A DNA stretch of 40,363 nucleotides from Bacteroidota bacterium (lineage in GTDB: Bacteria; Bacteroidota; Bacteroidia; Chitinophagales; Chitinophagaceae), in contig JAEZZY010000078.1 of NCBI GenBank assembly GCA_023418315.1, positions 1 through 40,363 on the forward strand, written 5' to 3'. Both the position numbers and the translations under genes were made by a program. Within the stretch, counting starts at the first letter, position 1. Every line of letters starts with the position of its first letter. The notes below the pieces were generated by a model. That model was given only the letters and a program-made list of their open reading frames with translations, ran no database searches and was not told the DNA's origin. Shown one piece after another: positions 1 through 7,447 of the stretch.

Positions 1-196
1 ACTGGCTGAGCTCTGTTTCCAACTCTTTAAGGCGCTTAAGCTGGTTAATCTCAAGACCAGAATACTTCGTCTTCCATTGATAAAAGGTGGGCTGGCTAAT
101 GCCATAATCCCTACAGATGTCTGCTACCGACTGACCGCTTTCTTGCAGTCGCAAAATGGAGATAATCTGACTCTCCGTAAACTTCGATTTTTTCAT
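1..196 (-). CDS. IS3-family transposase OrfA (HTH_Tnp_1), N-terminal part
   Basis: This is the first 65 codons of a transposase helper protein that binds the IS ends; the frame is open to the window edge. The minus-strand protein starts MKKSKFTESQIISIL and continues through QSVADICRDYGISQPTFYQW, the helix-turn-helix of IS3/IS911 OrfA proteins, then KTKYSGLE and a Leu-rich stretch (LKRLKELETELSQ) that begins the leucine zipper. Start ATG is at 196-194. In this family OrfA and OrfB are normally joined by programmed -1 frameshifting; that site is outside the window. The family call is secure from the motif; the exact IS type is unknown. Confidence 0.88.
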   Translation of the reverse strand, partial: MKKSKFTESQIISILRLQESGQSVADICRDYGISQPTFYQWKTKYSGLEINQLKRLKELETELSQ

Positions 197-264
197 GTTC
201 TTTCCTTTAAATTTAGCTACTCTTTTTATATTTATGAGTGCTTCGGTTTAAAGGGGAGCTTTCA
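1..264 (-). mobile_element. IS3-family insertion sequence, 5' end only (cut by window edge)
   Basis: The minus strand from 196 downward encodes the N-terminus of an IS3-type OrfA. An element of this family normally begins a few tens of bases upstream of orfA with TG. The minus-strand sequence TGAAAGCTCCCC, starting at 264, fits such a terminal repeat, so I infer the IS end there. The opposite end, orfB and the target duplication lie outside the window, so the boundary is not proven. A 7-bp inverted pair GCTTCGG/CCGAAGC (240-246 and 268-274) straddles the proposed end. Confidence 0.6.
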
Positions 265-287
265 GTGCCGAAGCTAAAAAACCAATA

Positions 288-380
288 TGATTTTAATTCA
301 GAGTAGTAAGAGCGAGGATACGATTGATGATGTAATGGATTGGGTAGATTTGTATAGATTACGAGTTGGTATTGATTGAA
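288..380 (+). pseudogene. N-terminal fragment resembling a grasp-with-spasm ATP-grasp peptide maturase (GwsG-like)
   Basis: A 30-codon ORF begins MILIQSSKSEDTIDDVMDWV and stops at TGA 378-380. The pattern MILI-x-S-(5-7)-T-x-D-V-(I/M)-DW is what I recall at the N-terminus of GwsG-type ATP-grasp maturases, which modify RiPP precursors together with a SPASM radical-SAM partner. The ATP-grasp body, the SPASM partner and a precursor peptide are all absent here. It lies about 24 bases from the inferred IS end and directly before an inverted repeat at 386-426. I therefore read it as a gene remnant. The family call is from memory and only the first ~20 residues support it. Confidence 0.42.
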
Positions 381-385
381 TGTGT

Positions 386-426
386 TGGTCAGAGAACAAC
401 TACCGCTACGGCGTAATCTCTGACTA
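386..426. repeat. Inverted repeat with 8-bp perfect stem
   Basis: GTCAGAGA (388-395) pairs with TCTCTGAC (417-424). The arms extend to 10 bp with one mismatch (386-395 and 417-426), and an inner CCG/CGG pair sits in the 21-nt loop. No T-run follows on either strand, so it is not a standard terminator. It may be a small REP-like or MITE-like element inserted just after the truncated maturase fragment. Confidence 0.5.
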
Positions 427-536
427 TGCCGGGCGGGGAAGGCTGTACGGTATTTATTTATAAGAGCACGAGTGCTTTTTACTTTTACTGTAGAAAAATT
501 TTATTCGCATTAAAGATGATTTTTTTATTATAATAT

Positions 537-1139
537 ATGAAATATAAAGCAAAAAGTTTGTTAGTGGGTTTGATACTTGTATCGCTGTTAAGTTACTCGC
601 AAGAGAAGAAAAATTTCAATTTAAAGCAGATTGATTCAATGGTAAACTCACTATCGGGTACCGTATATGCCAAGTCCTTTGAAAGTAAATTAATAGATGG
701 GAGAAAGGCGGACAGCTCTACTCTGCATGGAAAAGTTACCTTGTTAAGTTTCTGGTCGATAGGCTGCGTACCTTGTAGAAAGGAAATCCCTATTCTCAAT
801 AAAATTTACGAGGACCAAAAAGCGGATACAGGGTTTCAGCTCCTAACCTTCACGTATGATCAACGAGATGCCTTGCTGGATTTCATGGCTCAAAACAACA
901 TTCGCTACCCAGTGGGGATGGTTGAAGAAACGAAAATATATGAGATGAATTCCCATACAGGATTTCCTTGTAATATTTTGATTGATAAAAATGGAGTAAT
1001 AAAATTTGTACACTTAGGATTGATAGACTATGATTCTACCAAAGTAGAGGATTTCGCGCCTAACATACCTAATTTAGGCAAATCCTTTACCATTAGAAAC
1101 ATATACAATGATATAATTAGTTTAATTAAAAAACAATAA
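537..1139 (+). CDS. Secreted TlpA-like thioredoxin-fold protein
   Basis: A 200-residue thiol-disulfide oxidoreductase of the TlpA/AhpC-TSA (redoxin) type, predicted periplasmic or surface. Residues 1-21 form a signal peptide (MKYKAKSLLVGLILVSLLSYS). The thioredoxin fold begins around residue 60 with KVTLLSFWSIGCVPCRKEIP; the active-site pair is C77-V-P-C80. The cis-proline region appears as TGFPCNILIDKNG, which carries a third Cys next to the cis-Pro. Family role: reduction of disulfides in exported proteins. It lies 156 bp after the maturase-like fragment, and TlpA-like genes are common companions of Bacteroidota peptide-modification loci, so a former role there is possible but inferred. Codon use is A+T-rich like its neighbours and unlike the core genes further right. 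Confidence 0.85.
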   Translation: MKYKAKSLLVGLILVSLLSYSQEKKNFNLKQIDSMVNSLSGTVYAKSFESKLIDGRKADSSTLHGKVTLLSFWSIGCVPCRKEIPILNKIYEDQKADTGFQLLTFTYDQRDALLDFMAQNNIRYPVGMVEETKIYEMNSHTGFPCNILIDKNGVIKFVHLGLIDYDSTKVEDFAPNIPNLGKSFTIRNIYNDIISLIKKQ

Positions 1140-1323
1140 TTATGAAAAACAGCAAAAACGGCGGAAAAGGCTATACGGGGTAGTATCTTTAGGTTTCATT
1201 TTTTTAACTTTAAAAGTATATGGCTTGCCTTAAATGATAGGATGGTTATGAAATTGGAATTGGGATAATGTTTTTATTTCATAAACCCTGCATTACTTCT
1301 ATTTTGCAGTCAATTTTTATAAT

Positions 1324-2520
1324 ATGAAAAAGATTTTTCTGCTTATAGGATTATTGCTAAAGCTGCAAATGGCTTTTGCATCCATGAATTATTTTATTTA
1401 TCATCAGAAAATAATTTATGCAGAAGAACTTTTTTTAAAAGATAGTATTCAAGCGAGCCTTACAGCTTATAAAAACATCTTTACAGAATATAAACCTTTT
1501 GCCAAGGATGCTTTTATCGCATTGGAATTGGCTTGTATGATAAAAGATACCTCAAACGCAAATTACTTCTTTAATCAATGTTGCAAAGCGGGTATTAATT
1601 GGGAAGTATTTAATAGAGTAGTGTATGTAAAACAATTTATCAATGAAACTGAATATAGAAAACAAGCGTTTACTCGAACATATAACTTAGAACGAAAGTA
1701 TTATTATAAACGCCTGAATAATAACCTAAGAAAGTACCTTATTTCCTTATCAAAAAAAGATGATACTATCAAAAAAGATATGTTCCTTTCAAAAAAAGCA
1801 TATTTGGGAAAAATCGAATCTTTGAGTAACCATGAAAGAGCCTTATACGATAAGAGCATAGAACAACATTCATTATTACAGAAATATCGAAAAGCTAAGC
1901 ATGATAGCAGTTCTGCCTATTATGAAACCCTCAAAAGAAATCTAAAGAAAACGTATATACCTTATCAAAAGGCAGATACTGTCTATGTTGATTTGTTGGA
2001 AAAAAACATTCTTATATTGGATAGTATAAGTAAAATGCTCGGATATGTACCCGGCGACAAAACGATTGGGATAGTAGATCATGATATTGATGATTATTCC
2101 AGTATTAGATTGTCATTTACGTTCACACCTATAATAGTTCATACAATTTACCATCACGGGTGTGGTTTTTGGATGATGCAAGAAGAGCTGAGAGAATCGG
2201 TCAAAAGAGGAGAATTACATCCTCGATATTATGCTGCTATGTATGATAATTCATATTGCGATATAGAGAGTAAAACCTACAACCCCACAAGAACTAACTT
2301 ATCTCAGTTATACAAAATAAAATGCACTTTGCCGAATAAAGATTATACCTATAACATTATAGCCTTTAATTGTCCTATAGAAAATGTAGAAAAATCGTTT
2401 ATAAATAAATGCAGGTCACAACTTTCCATCGCAAGTATAGAGCACGATCATAAGAAAATGGAATACGCGCAAAAACACCATTTGATATTATTTTTTGGAT
2501 TATTGGGAAATGAAATGTAG
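1324..2520 (+). CDS. Secreted TPR-like protein of unknown function
   Basis: 398 residues, not recognised as a named family. It has a signal peptide (MKKIFLLIGLLLKLQMAFA). Residues 24-120 look like a short helical TPR-type repeat region: YHQKIIYAEELF, then ASLTAYKNIFTEYKPFAKDAFIALELACMIKD, then ANYFFNQCCKAGI. This pattern, in which paired helices end with a K-P-F-A-K-D-A step, is familiar from secreted Bacteroidota proteins encoded near peptide-maturation genes. Residues 130-260 are rich in Lys/Tyr/Asp. The C-terminal third has His/Cys-containing stretches (HHGCGFWMM, NSYCDIE, FNCPIENVEKSFINKCRS). The gene is strongly A+T-rich. It starts 184 bp after the TlpA-like gene. No T9SS sorting domain is visible. 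Confidence 0.75.
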   Translation: MKKIFLLIGLLLKLQMAFASMNYFIYHQKIIYAEELFLKDSIQASLTAYKNIFTEYKPFAKDAFIALELACMIKDTSNANYFFNQCCKAGINWEVFNRVVYVKQFINETEYRKQAFTRTYNLERKYYYKRLNNNLRKYLISLSKKDDTIKKDMFLSKKAYLGKIESLSNHERALYDKSIEQHSLLQKYRKAKHDSSSAYYETLKRNLKKTYIPYQKADTVYVDLLEKNILILDSISKMLGYVPGDKTIGIVDHDIDDYSSIRLSFTFTPIIVHTIYHHGCGFWMMQEELRESVKRGELHPRYYAAMYDNSYCDIESKTYNPTRTNLSQLYKIKCTLPNKDYTYNIIAFNCPIENVEKSFINKCRSQLSIASIEHDHKKMEYAQKHHLILFFGLLGNEM

Positions 2521-2539
2521 TATATATGAAGTTTTTGCC

Positions 2540-2563
2540 GTTGTTGGTGTTCTCACCAACAAC
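2540..2563. other. Strong hairpin, 10-bp perfect stem
   Basis: GTTGTTGGTG (2540-2549) and CACCAACAAC (2554-2563) form a perfect stem with a 4-nt loop, 19 bases after the stop of the preceding gene. There is no T-run on either strand, so it is not a classic intrinsic terminator. It may stabilise the 3' end of the mRNA, or it may be inserted-repeat debris. Confidence 0.5.
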
Positions 2564-2599
2564 ATAGGGGATAGTAAAAGAAGGAAGAAGCAATAACCA

Positions 2600-2755
2600 A
2601 TGAAAGAAGCTATTGTACTGATGGAGAAACAAGGATTTAATAAGGATATGGAGTTGCGGAATTTAATTCAGATTGGTTTAGGACAAATGAGGAATCAATC
2701 GACTTTCAGCTATTCTCTACCCAAAAAAAGCACCATTTTTGACCATTATGCCTAA
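2600..2755 (+). CDS. Small hypothetical protein or gene remnant (51 aa)
   Basis: The ORF begins MKEAIVLMEKQGFNKDMELR, continues NLIQIGLGQMRNQS and ends KKSTIFDHYA. It follows an in-frame stop at 2594-2596, so it does not extend upstream. The first 35 residues could form two amphipathic helices. I do not recognise a family. Because it lies at the right edge of the A+T-rich accessory patch and ends 4 bases before the ruvB stop codon, it could be either a real small gene or the tail of a decayed one. No Shine-Dalgarno sequence is expected in this phylum, so its absence is uninformative. Confidence 0.35.
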   Translation: MKEAIVLMEKQGFNKDMELRNLIQIGLGQMRNQSTFSYSLPKKSTIFDHYA

Positions 2756-2758
2756 AAC

Positions 2759-3784
2759 TCAAAATAACGAATGCTGTTCCCCATTTCTTCGCTCTCTTTT
2801 AAGGTGTGTATAGGCTTTATCCGTTGCTTCTCTGCCGCGCGGGGTGCGCATGATATAACCTTCCTGAATTAAAAACGGCTCATATACTTCTTCGATTGTG
2901 CCGGCTTCTTCGCCTACGGCAGTGGCAATATTATTAATACCTACCGGTCCGCCTTTGAATTTATCAATCAGCGTCAGCAATATTTTATTATCCATTTCAT
3001 CAAGTCCGTTTTCATCCACGCTAAGTGCTTTCAGCCCATGATCTACAATAGCAAGGTCAATCACGCCATTGCCTAATACCTGTGCAAAATCCCTCATCCT
3101 CCGCAGCAATCCGTTGGCGATGCGTGGTGTGCCGCGGCTTCTGCCGGCTATCTCCATGGCGGCATCGGAAGTGATTTTTACGTTGAGTAGCCCTGCTGCG
3201 CGCATGAGGATTTTTTGAAGCACATCACGGTGATAGTAATCTAACCGCGACTTGATGCCGAAACGCGAAAGCAATGGAGCGGTGAGCAAGCCGGAGCGGG
3301 TAGTAGCGCCCACAAGTGTAAATGGGTTGATGTTGATTTGTACGGAGCGGGCAGCCGGACCGCTGTCTATCATGATGTCAATTTTAAAATCTTCCATAGC
3401 AGCATAGAGATATTCTTCTACTACGGTACTCAGCCTATGGATTTCGTCTATGAACAGTACATCACGCGGCTCTAAGCTGGTGAGCAACCCCGCAAGGTCG
3501 GCGGGTTTTTCGATTACGGGTCCGCTTGTTTCTTTAATGCTTACCTCTAATTCGTTGGCAACAATTCTGGAAAGCGTGGTTTTCCCTAAGCCGGGCGGTC
3601 CATGGAACAATACATGATCCAACGCTTCCCCACGCATATTAGCGGCTTTGATGAAGATGCGCAGGTTTTCTATCAACTGCGGCTGACCGGAAAACTCTTC
3701 AATACTTTGCGGGCGAATACTGTTTTCATATTCTTTTTCCTGATGGCTCAGGTCATCGGTAGGGCGCACGTGGGAATGTTGCAT
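2759..3784 (-). CDS. ruvB: Holliday junction branch migration DNA helicase RuvB
   Basis: The ATPase motor of RuvAB drives branch migration of Holliday junctions in recombination and repair. 341 residues, the usual length. The N-terminal RuvB linker contains the SIRPQSIEEFSGQ region. Walker A is GPPGLGKTT (62-70), Walker B LFIDEIH (110-116), sensor 1 GATTRSG (159-165), arginine-finger region LLSRFG (171-176) and sensor 2 GTPRIANGLLRR (218-229). The C-terminal winged helix includes VGINNIATAVGEE and GYIMRTPRGRE. It stands alone; ruvA and ruvC are not nearby. A TAACTTTA box ends 7 bases before the ATG, so the mRNA may have almost no leader. Confidence 0.98.
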   Translation of the reverse strand: MQHSHVRPTDDLSHQEKEYENSIRPQSIEEFSGQPQLIENLRIFIKAANMRGEALDHVLFHGPPGLGKTTLSRIVANELEVSIKETSGPVIEKPADLAGLLTSLEPRDVLFIDEIHRLSTVVEEYLYAAMEDFKIDIMIDSGPAARSVQININPFTLVGATTRSGLLTAPLLSRFGIKSRLDYYHRDVLQKILMRAAGLLNVKITSDAAMEIAGRSRGTPRIANGLLRRMRDFAQVLGNGVIDLAIVDHGLKALSVDENGLDEMDNKILLTLIDKFKGGPVGINNIATAVGEEAGTIEEVYEPFLIQEGYIMRTPRGREATDKAYTHLKRERRNGEQHSLF

Positions 3785-3968
3785 ACGAGGCTAAAGTTAG
3801 AAACATTTGTGTTTTGCTGGAGAGGAAATAGCGGGCGGGGGTGAGTACTCACCAAATATCCGGGATGATAAACGACTTTCAGTGTATGGATGAGTCGGAC
3901 ATTAAAGCATGCCGCCCCATTTTACATCCGAAATTTTGAAGTTTCCTGCTTTCTCTTAATTTTAAAGC

Positions 3969-5345
3969 ATGGATAACAAAACCACATTCCTTGCCAAGAG
4001 TGCGGTAAAGGCAAATGACCTGGAGCATAAACGAAAGCTGGCGTTCAATATTCAGAAGTATGCAGAAACCGTTGTGAAAGGAAAACAACAGTTCAGCGAC
4101 ATAGACGGAGCGCGTAAACGGGCAAAGAATACCAAATGGAAAGCCATCGAAAATCTGGATAAACACCTTGAAGCGTTTGAAAAAAACTGTACGGCGCGGG
4201 GAGGCAAAGTGATATGGGCGGAAACGGCACAAGAAGCCCTGGATGCAGTATTGCACATTTGCAAAGCGAAAAAGGCAAAGCAGATTGTGAAAAGCAAATC
4301 CATGGTAACGGAAGAAATCCACCTCAATGATTTTCTGGCGAAGCACGGTATAGAAAGCGTAGAAACCGACCTGGGAGAATACATTCAACAACTGGATGGC
4401 GAACCGCCTTACCATATCGTAACGCCTGCCATGCACAAAAGCAAAGAAGATGTAGCCAAGCTTTTTCATGAAAAACTGGGAGTACCACCGGGGCTTTCTC
4501 CATCCGAGCTTACGCTCATCGCCCGTAAAAACCTACGCGAAAAATATATTACAGCAGATATAGGGCTTACGGGCGGCAACTTTCTCATAGCCGATACAGG
4601 GGCGGTATGCGTTACCGAAAATGAAGGAAACGGGCGACTTTCTACAGCATTTGCTAAAACACAGATCGCTATAGTAGGTATCGAAAAAGTATTGCCTTCG
4701 CTGAATGACCTGCCGCTCTTCTGGCCCTTGCTGGCTACCTACGGCACCGGGCAAAATGTAACCGTTTACAACACCATCTTCACGGGACCGCGCCAACCCG
4801 GCGAAACGGACGGACCGGAGGAAATGTACGTCATCTTGCTGGATAACGGACGCACCAACCTCATACAACGAAAAGAAATACGCGAAAGCATGTACTGCAT
4901 CCGCTGCGGCGCTTGCCTCAATGCCTGCCCCGTGTATAAAAACATAGGCGGACATGCCTATGGCGCTACCTACAGCGGACCCATAGGCTCGGTCATCACC
5001 CCGCACCTCAAAGGCATGAAGGAATACAAACACCTCAGCTATGCCTCTACCCTTTGCGGTAATTGCACGGAAGTATGCCCCGTAAAAATAAATATCCATG
5101 AAATGCTGCTGGAAAATAGGCATATTGCAGAACGCGAGCACCTGAATGATTTTTCTGAAAACATAGGCTGGAAAATATGGAAACGCGGAATGATGAGCAG
5201 AAGCCTGATGAACGCCGCAAGCGGAAGTATGAAAGAAAAACTGGTAAACAAATTATTTAAAAATTCTTGGGGACCGCATCGCGATCGGCTCCGCTTTCCG
5301 GAAAAAACATTTCAGCAACTCTGGAAAGAACAGCATAAGAACTAA
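3969..5345 (+). CDS. LutB-like LUD-domain iron-sulfur protein (lactate utilisation type)
   Basis: 458 residues with the LutB/YkgF architecture: an N-terminal LUD domain (about 70-300, with KSKSMVTEEI, TGGNFLIADTGAV and the TGPRQPGETDGPEEMYVILLDNG region split across 273-294) and a C-terminal two-cluster ferredoxin domain. Cluster ligands are C310, C313, C316, C320 (YCIRCGACLNACPVY) and C363, C366, C370 (CGNCTEVCPV). LutABC oxidises L-lactate to pyruvate in other bacteria; LutB probably carries electrons. No lutA or lutC gene is adjacent, so the substrate is inferred only from the family. The next gene begins 2 bases after this stop, which suggests co-translation. It is divergent from ruvB with a 184-bp gap. 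Confidence 0.9.
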   Translation: MDNKTTFLAKSAVKANDLEHKRKLAFNIQKYAETVVKGKQQFSDIDGARKRAKNTKWKAIENLDKHLEAFEKNCTARGGKVIWAETAQEALDAVLHICKAKKAKQIVKSKSMVTEEIHLNDFLAKHGIESVETDLGEYIQQLDGEPPYHIVTPAMHKSKEDVAKLFHEKLGVPPGLSPSELTLIARKNLREKYITADIGLTGGNFLIADTGAVCVTENEGNGRLSTAFAKTQIAIVGIEKVLPSLNDLPLFWPLLATYGTGQNVTVYNTIFTGPRQPGETDGPEEMYVILLDNGRTNLIQRKEIRESMYCIRCGACLNACPVYKNIGGHAYGATYSGPIGSVITPHLKGMKEYKHLSYASTLCGNCTEVCPVKINIHEMLLENRHIAEREHLNDFSENIGWKIWKRGMMSRSLMNAASGSMKEKLVNKLFKNSWGPHRDRLRFPEKTFQQLWKEQHKN

Positions 5346-5347
5346 GC

Positions 5348-6655
5348 ATGGCGGCAATAACAGTATTTTGTAAACAAGACAGCCCTCGATTTCAATACGC
5401 ATTGAACTGGACTTTAAAGAATGTGTTACACATCTCTTATGAGCTTACCGATGATGAAAGCGAAGTAGAAGCATTACCCTTTTTTATTTCCTACGGCAAA
5501 GTATTTGACAATGCCTTGTCCATACCCGATGCAGGGCTGCTGTGGGAAAAAGGAATAAACAAACAAGACATAGCCTTTGGCGAATGGAAAAGTTTGCCTA
5601 CACTTTTTCATAGGGAAGATAAAGGAACAACGCTCCCTTTCGATTTGTTCAGCGCTGTTTTTTTTCTCATTTCCCGCTACGAGGAATATTATCCTTACAC
5701 GCCGGATAAACACGGGCGCTACTCGCCTACGGAAAGCATTTTATATAAGCAAGGCTGGCTACAACAGCCATTGGCAGATGAGTGGTTGTATCAATTGTAC
5801 CTGCTCCTCAAAGAAAAAAATATCCCTGCTCAGTTGCTGCCTTTTCAATATAAACCAACCTATGATATTGACATGGCTTATTCCTATAAGCATAAAGGTT
5901 TGCGAAGGAATATAGGCGGGTTTATAAAAGATTTTCTGAAGGGAAATTTTAAAGCAGTGAAAGAAAGAAGGGAAGTGTTGCTGTCGAAACGGCTCGACCC
6001 GTTTGATGCTTTTGTGTGGATGAAACAATTGCACTCTTCAGCACAGCTTACTCCTGTTTATTTTATTTTATCTGCATTAAAAACTACCGAGTACGATAAA
6101 AACATCTCTCCCGAAAACGAAGCGATGCAAAAGCTGGTAAAAAGACTCAGCAAAGAGGGAAAGATTGGATTGCACCCTTCCTATTATTCCACTCAGCGGG
6201 AAGTGTTTGAAAAAGAAAAAAGCGTTTTAGAACATCTTTTGGATACACCTATACTTCATTCACGGCAGCATTATATAAAGCTCAACCTTCCGGATACATA
6301 CCGGCAGCTTATCGCCGCACAAATTCAGCATGATTACAGCATGGGTTATGGCAATGCGCTTGGATTTCGGGCAGGTACCGGCAGGAGCTTTTTGTGGTAT
6401 GATTTGAAAGAAGAGAAAGCAACCGCCTTGCGTATTCATCCGTTTTGTTTTATGGACAGTACCGCTTTATTTGAAAAAAAACTGACAGCCGAAAGCGCCT
6501 TTGCACAGTTACATGAAATGAAAGACCGGTTGCAAAAAGCAAGCAGCATGATGATGACGGTGTTTCACAATTTTTCGCTGGGCAGTATGGAGCAATGGAA
6601 AGGCTGGAAAGAGGAATACGAACGTTTCGTGCAGGAAGTGAGCAGTGCAGAATAA
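5348..6655 (+). CDS. Polysaccharide deacetylase-like protein (DUF7033 type)
   Basis: 435 residues. The N-terminal half (1-165) matches the domain found ahead of deacetylase-like folds in Bacteroidota (LPFDLFSAVFFLISRYEEYYPYTPDKHGRY). The C-terminal half is NodB-like: TYDIDMAYSYKHKG with D173 and D175, IGLHPSYYS with H276, and SRQHYIKL with R306 and H308. A late motif GYGNALGFRAGT follows. The family is thought to act on polysaccharides, but the substrate here is unknown. It has no signal peptide and is probably cytoplasmic. The start is fixed by the ATG 2 bases after the LutB-like stop. Confidence 0.8.
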   Translation: MAAITVFCKQDSPRFQYALNWTLKNVLHISYELTDDESEVEALPFFISYGKVFDNALSIPDAGLLWEKGINKQDIAFGEWKSLPTLFHREDKGTTLPFDLFSAVFFLISRYEEYYPYTPDKHGRYSPTESILYKQGWLQQPLADEWLYQLYLLLKEKNIPAQLLPFQYKPTYDIDMAYSYKHKGLRRNIGGFIKDFLKGNFKAVKERREVLLSKRLDPFDAFVWMKQLHSSAQLTPVYFILSALKTTEYDKNISPENEAMQKLVKRLSKEGKIGLHPSYYSTQREVFEKEKSVLEHLLDTPILHSRQHYIKLNLPDTYRQLIAAQIQHDYSMGYGNALGFRAGTGRSFLWYDLKEEKATALRIHPFCFMDSTALFEKKLTAESAFAQLHEMKDRLQKASSMMMTVFHNFSLGSMEQWKGWKEEYERFVQEVSSAE

Positions 6656-6769
6656 AAAGGTTTGAAGATTGCCGAAAGGAATAACCGGATGTGTAAATCC
6701 TATATATTTTTGTTTTATAGCAAGGGCTTTTTTTGTGGGGAAGAAAGTAGGGAATAATATTGCAAACAA

Positions 6770-7432
6770 ATGAACAACCAAAACATGGTGAAAGAGCAAT
6801 TCAAATTTTTACGGTTGCTTGCCCATATCATCAGCTATGTGTTTCATCCTACACTTATGCCGGTGATGATGACCCTTTTGCTCTACCGCCTTATGCCGCA
6901 GGCATTCGCAGGTTTTAATGTACTTGATTTCAGCAAGCTACCCTTGCCCATTATTGCGCCCATTATCGTCAATACGGTTTTATTCCCTATCCTCGCCGTG
7001 TTGCTGATGAAAGGCTTGGGCTTTGTAGAAAGCATCAAACTTGAAAACCCCAAAGAGCGCATCATTCCGCTTATCGCCACTATGACGTTTTACTTCTGGG
7101 TTTACCATGCGATGAACAATATCAACGCTCCTTTTCTGCTGAAGGTATTGTTGCTGGGTAGTTTCTGGGGGGTCATCGCCATTTTTATGATCAATATTTT
7201 TTTTAAAATAAGCATGCATACGGCCGCAGCGGGTAGCGCTATAGGCATGGTGGTGGCGCTCATGCTGTATAGCCCTGTGAATATGGCTTTACCGCTTTTT
7301 CTCACCCTTAGCGTAGCCGGTCTTATAGGCACGGCAAGGCTCATCCTTTCCGCTCATAATCAGTCGCAGGTGTGGCTTGGCTATATTGTAGGCTTCCTGG
7401 TGCAACTGGCTGCTTACTGGTATTTGAAATAG
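6770..7432 (+). CDS. PAP2-superfamily-like membrane protein with altered catalytic motif
   Basis: 220 residues with about six hydrophobic segments. The three PAP2 (phosphatidic acid phosphatase type 2) motifs can be traced: K90-x6-R97 (KLENPKER, followed by I instead of P); a short loop SMHTAAAG with H150 in place of the PSGH motif; and R190-x5-H196-x3-Q200 (ARLILSAHNQSQ), where the usual final Asp is Gln. The family removes phosphate from lipid phosphates or undecaprenyl pyrophosphate. The substitutions make activity uncertain. The start ATG is the first of two possible (M1, M6). It ends 15 bp from the convergent radA stop. Confidence 0.7.
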   Translation: MNNQNMVKEQFKFLRLLAHIISYVFHPTLMPVMMTLLLYRLMPQAFAGFNVLDFSKLPLPIIAPIIVNTVLFPILAVLLMKGLGFVESIKLENPKERIIPLIATMTFYFWVYHAMNNINAPFLLKVLLLGSFWGVIAIFMINIFFKISMHTAAAGSAIGMVVALMLYSPVNMALPLFLTLSVAGLIGTARLILSAHNQSQVWLGYIVGFLVQLAAYWYLK

Positions 7433-7447
7433 GGTAAGGCTCACGTC

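Noticed and set aside
464..481. AGCA-CGAG-TGCT followed by a T-run as a terminator
   Set aside because: The stem is only 4-5 bp; too weak to claim without an upstream gene that needs it.
1142..1183. 13-codon peptide MKNSKNGGKGYTG as a RiPP precursor
   Set aside because: Too short, no leader region, no conserved core; probably chance or gene debris.
3879..5141. Long minus-strand open frames inside the LutB-like gene
   Set aside because: They lie fully antisense to a strongly supported gene, have low-complexity Phe/Arg-rich translations and no recognisable motif; they are codon-bias shadows.
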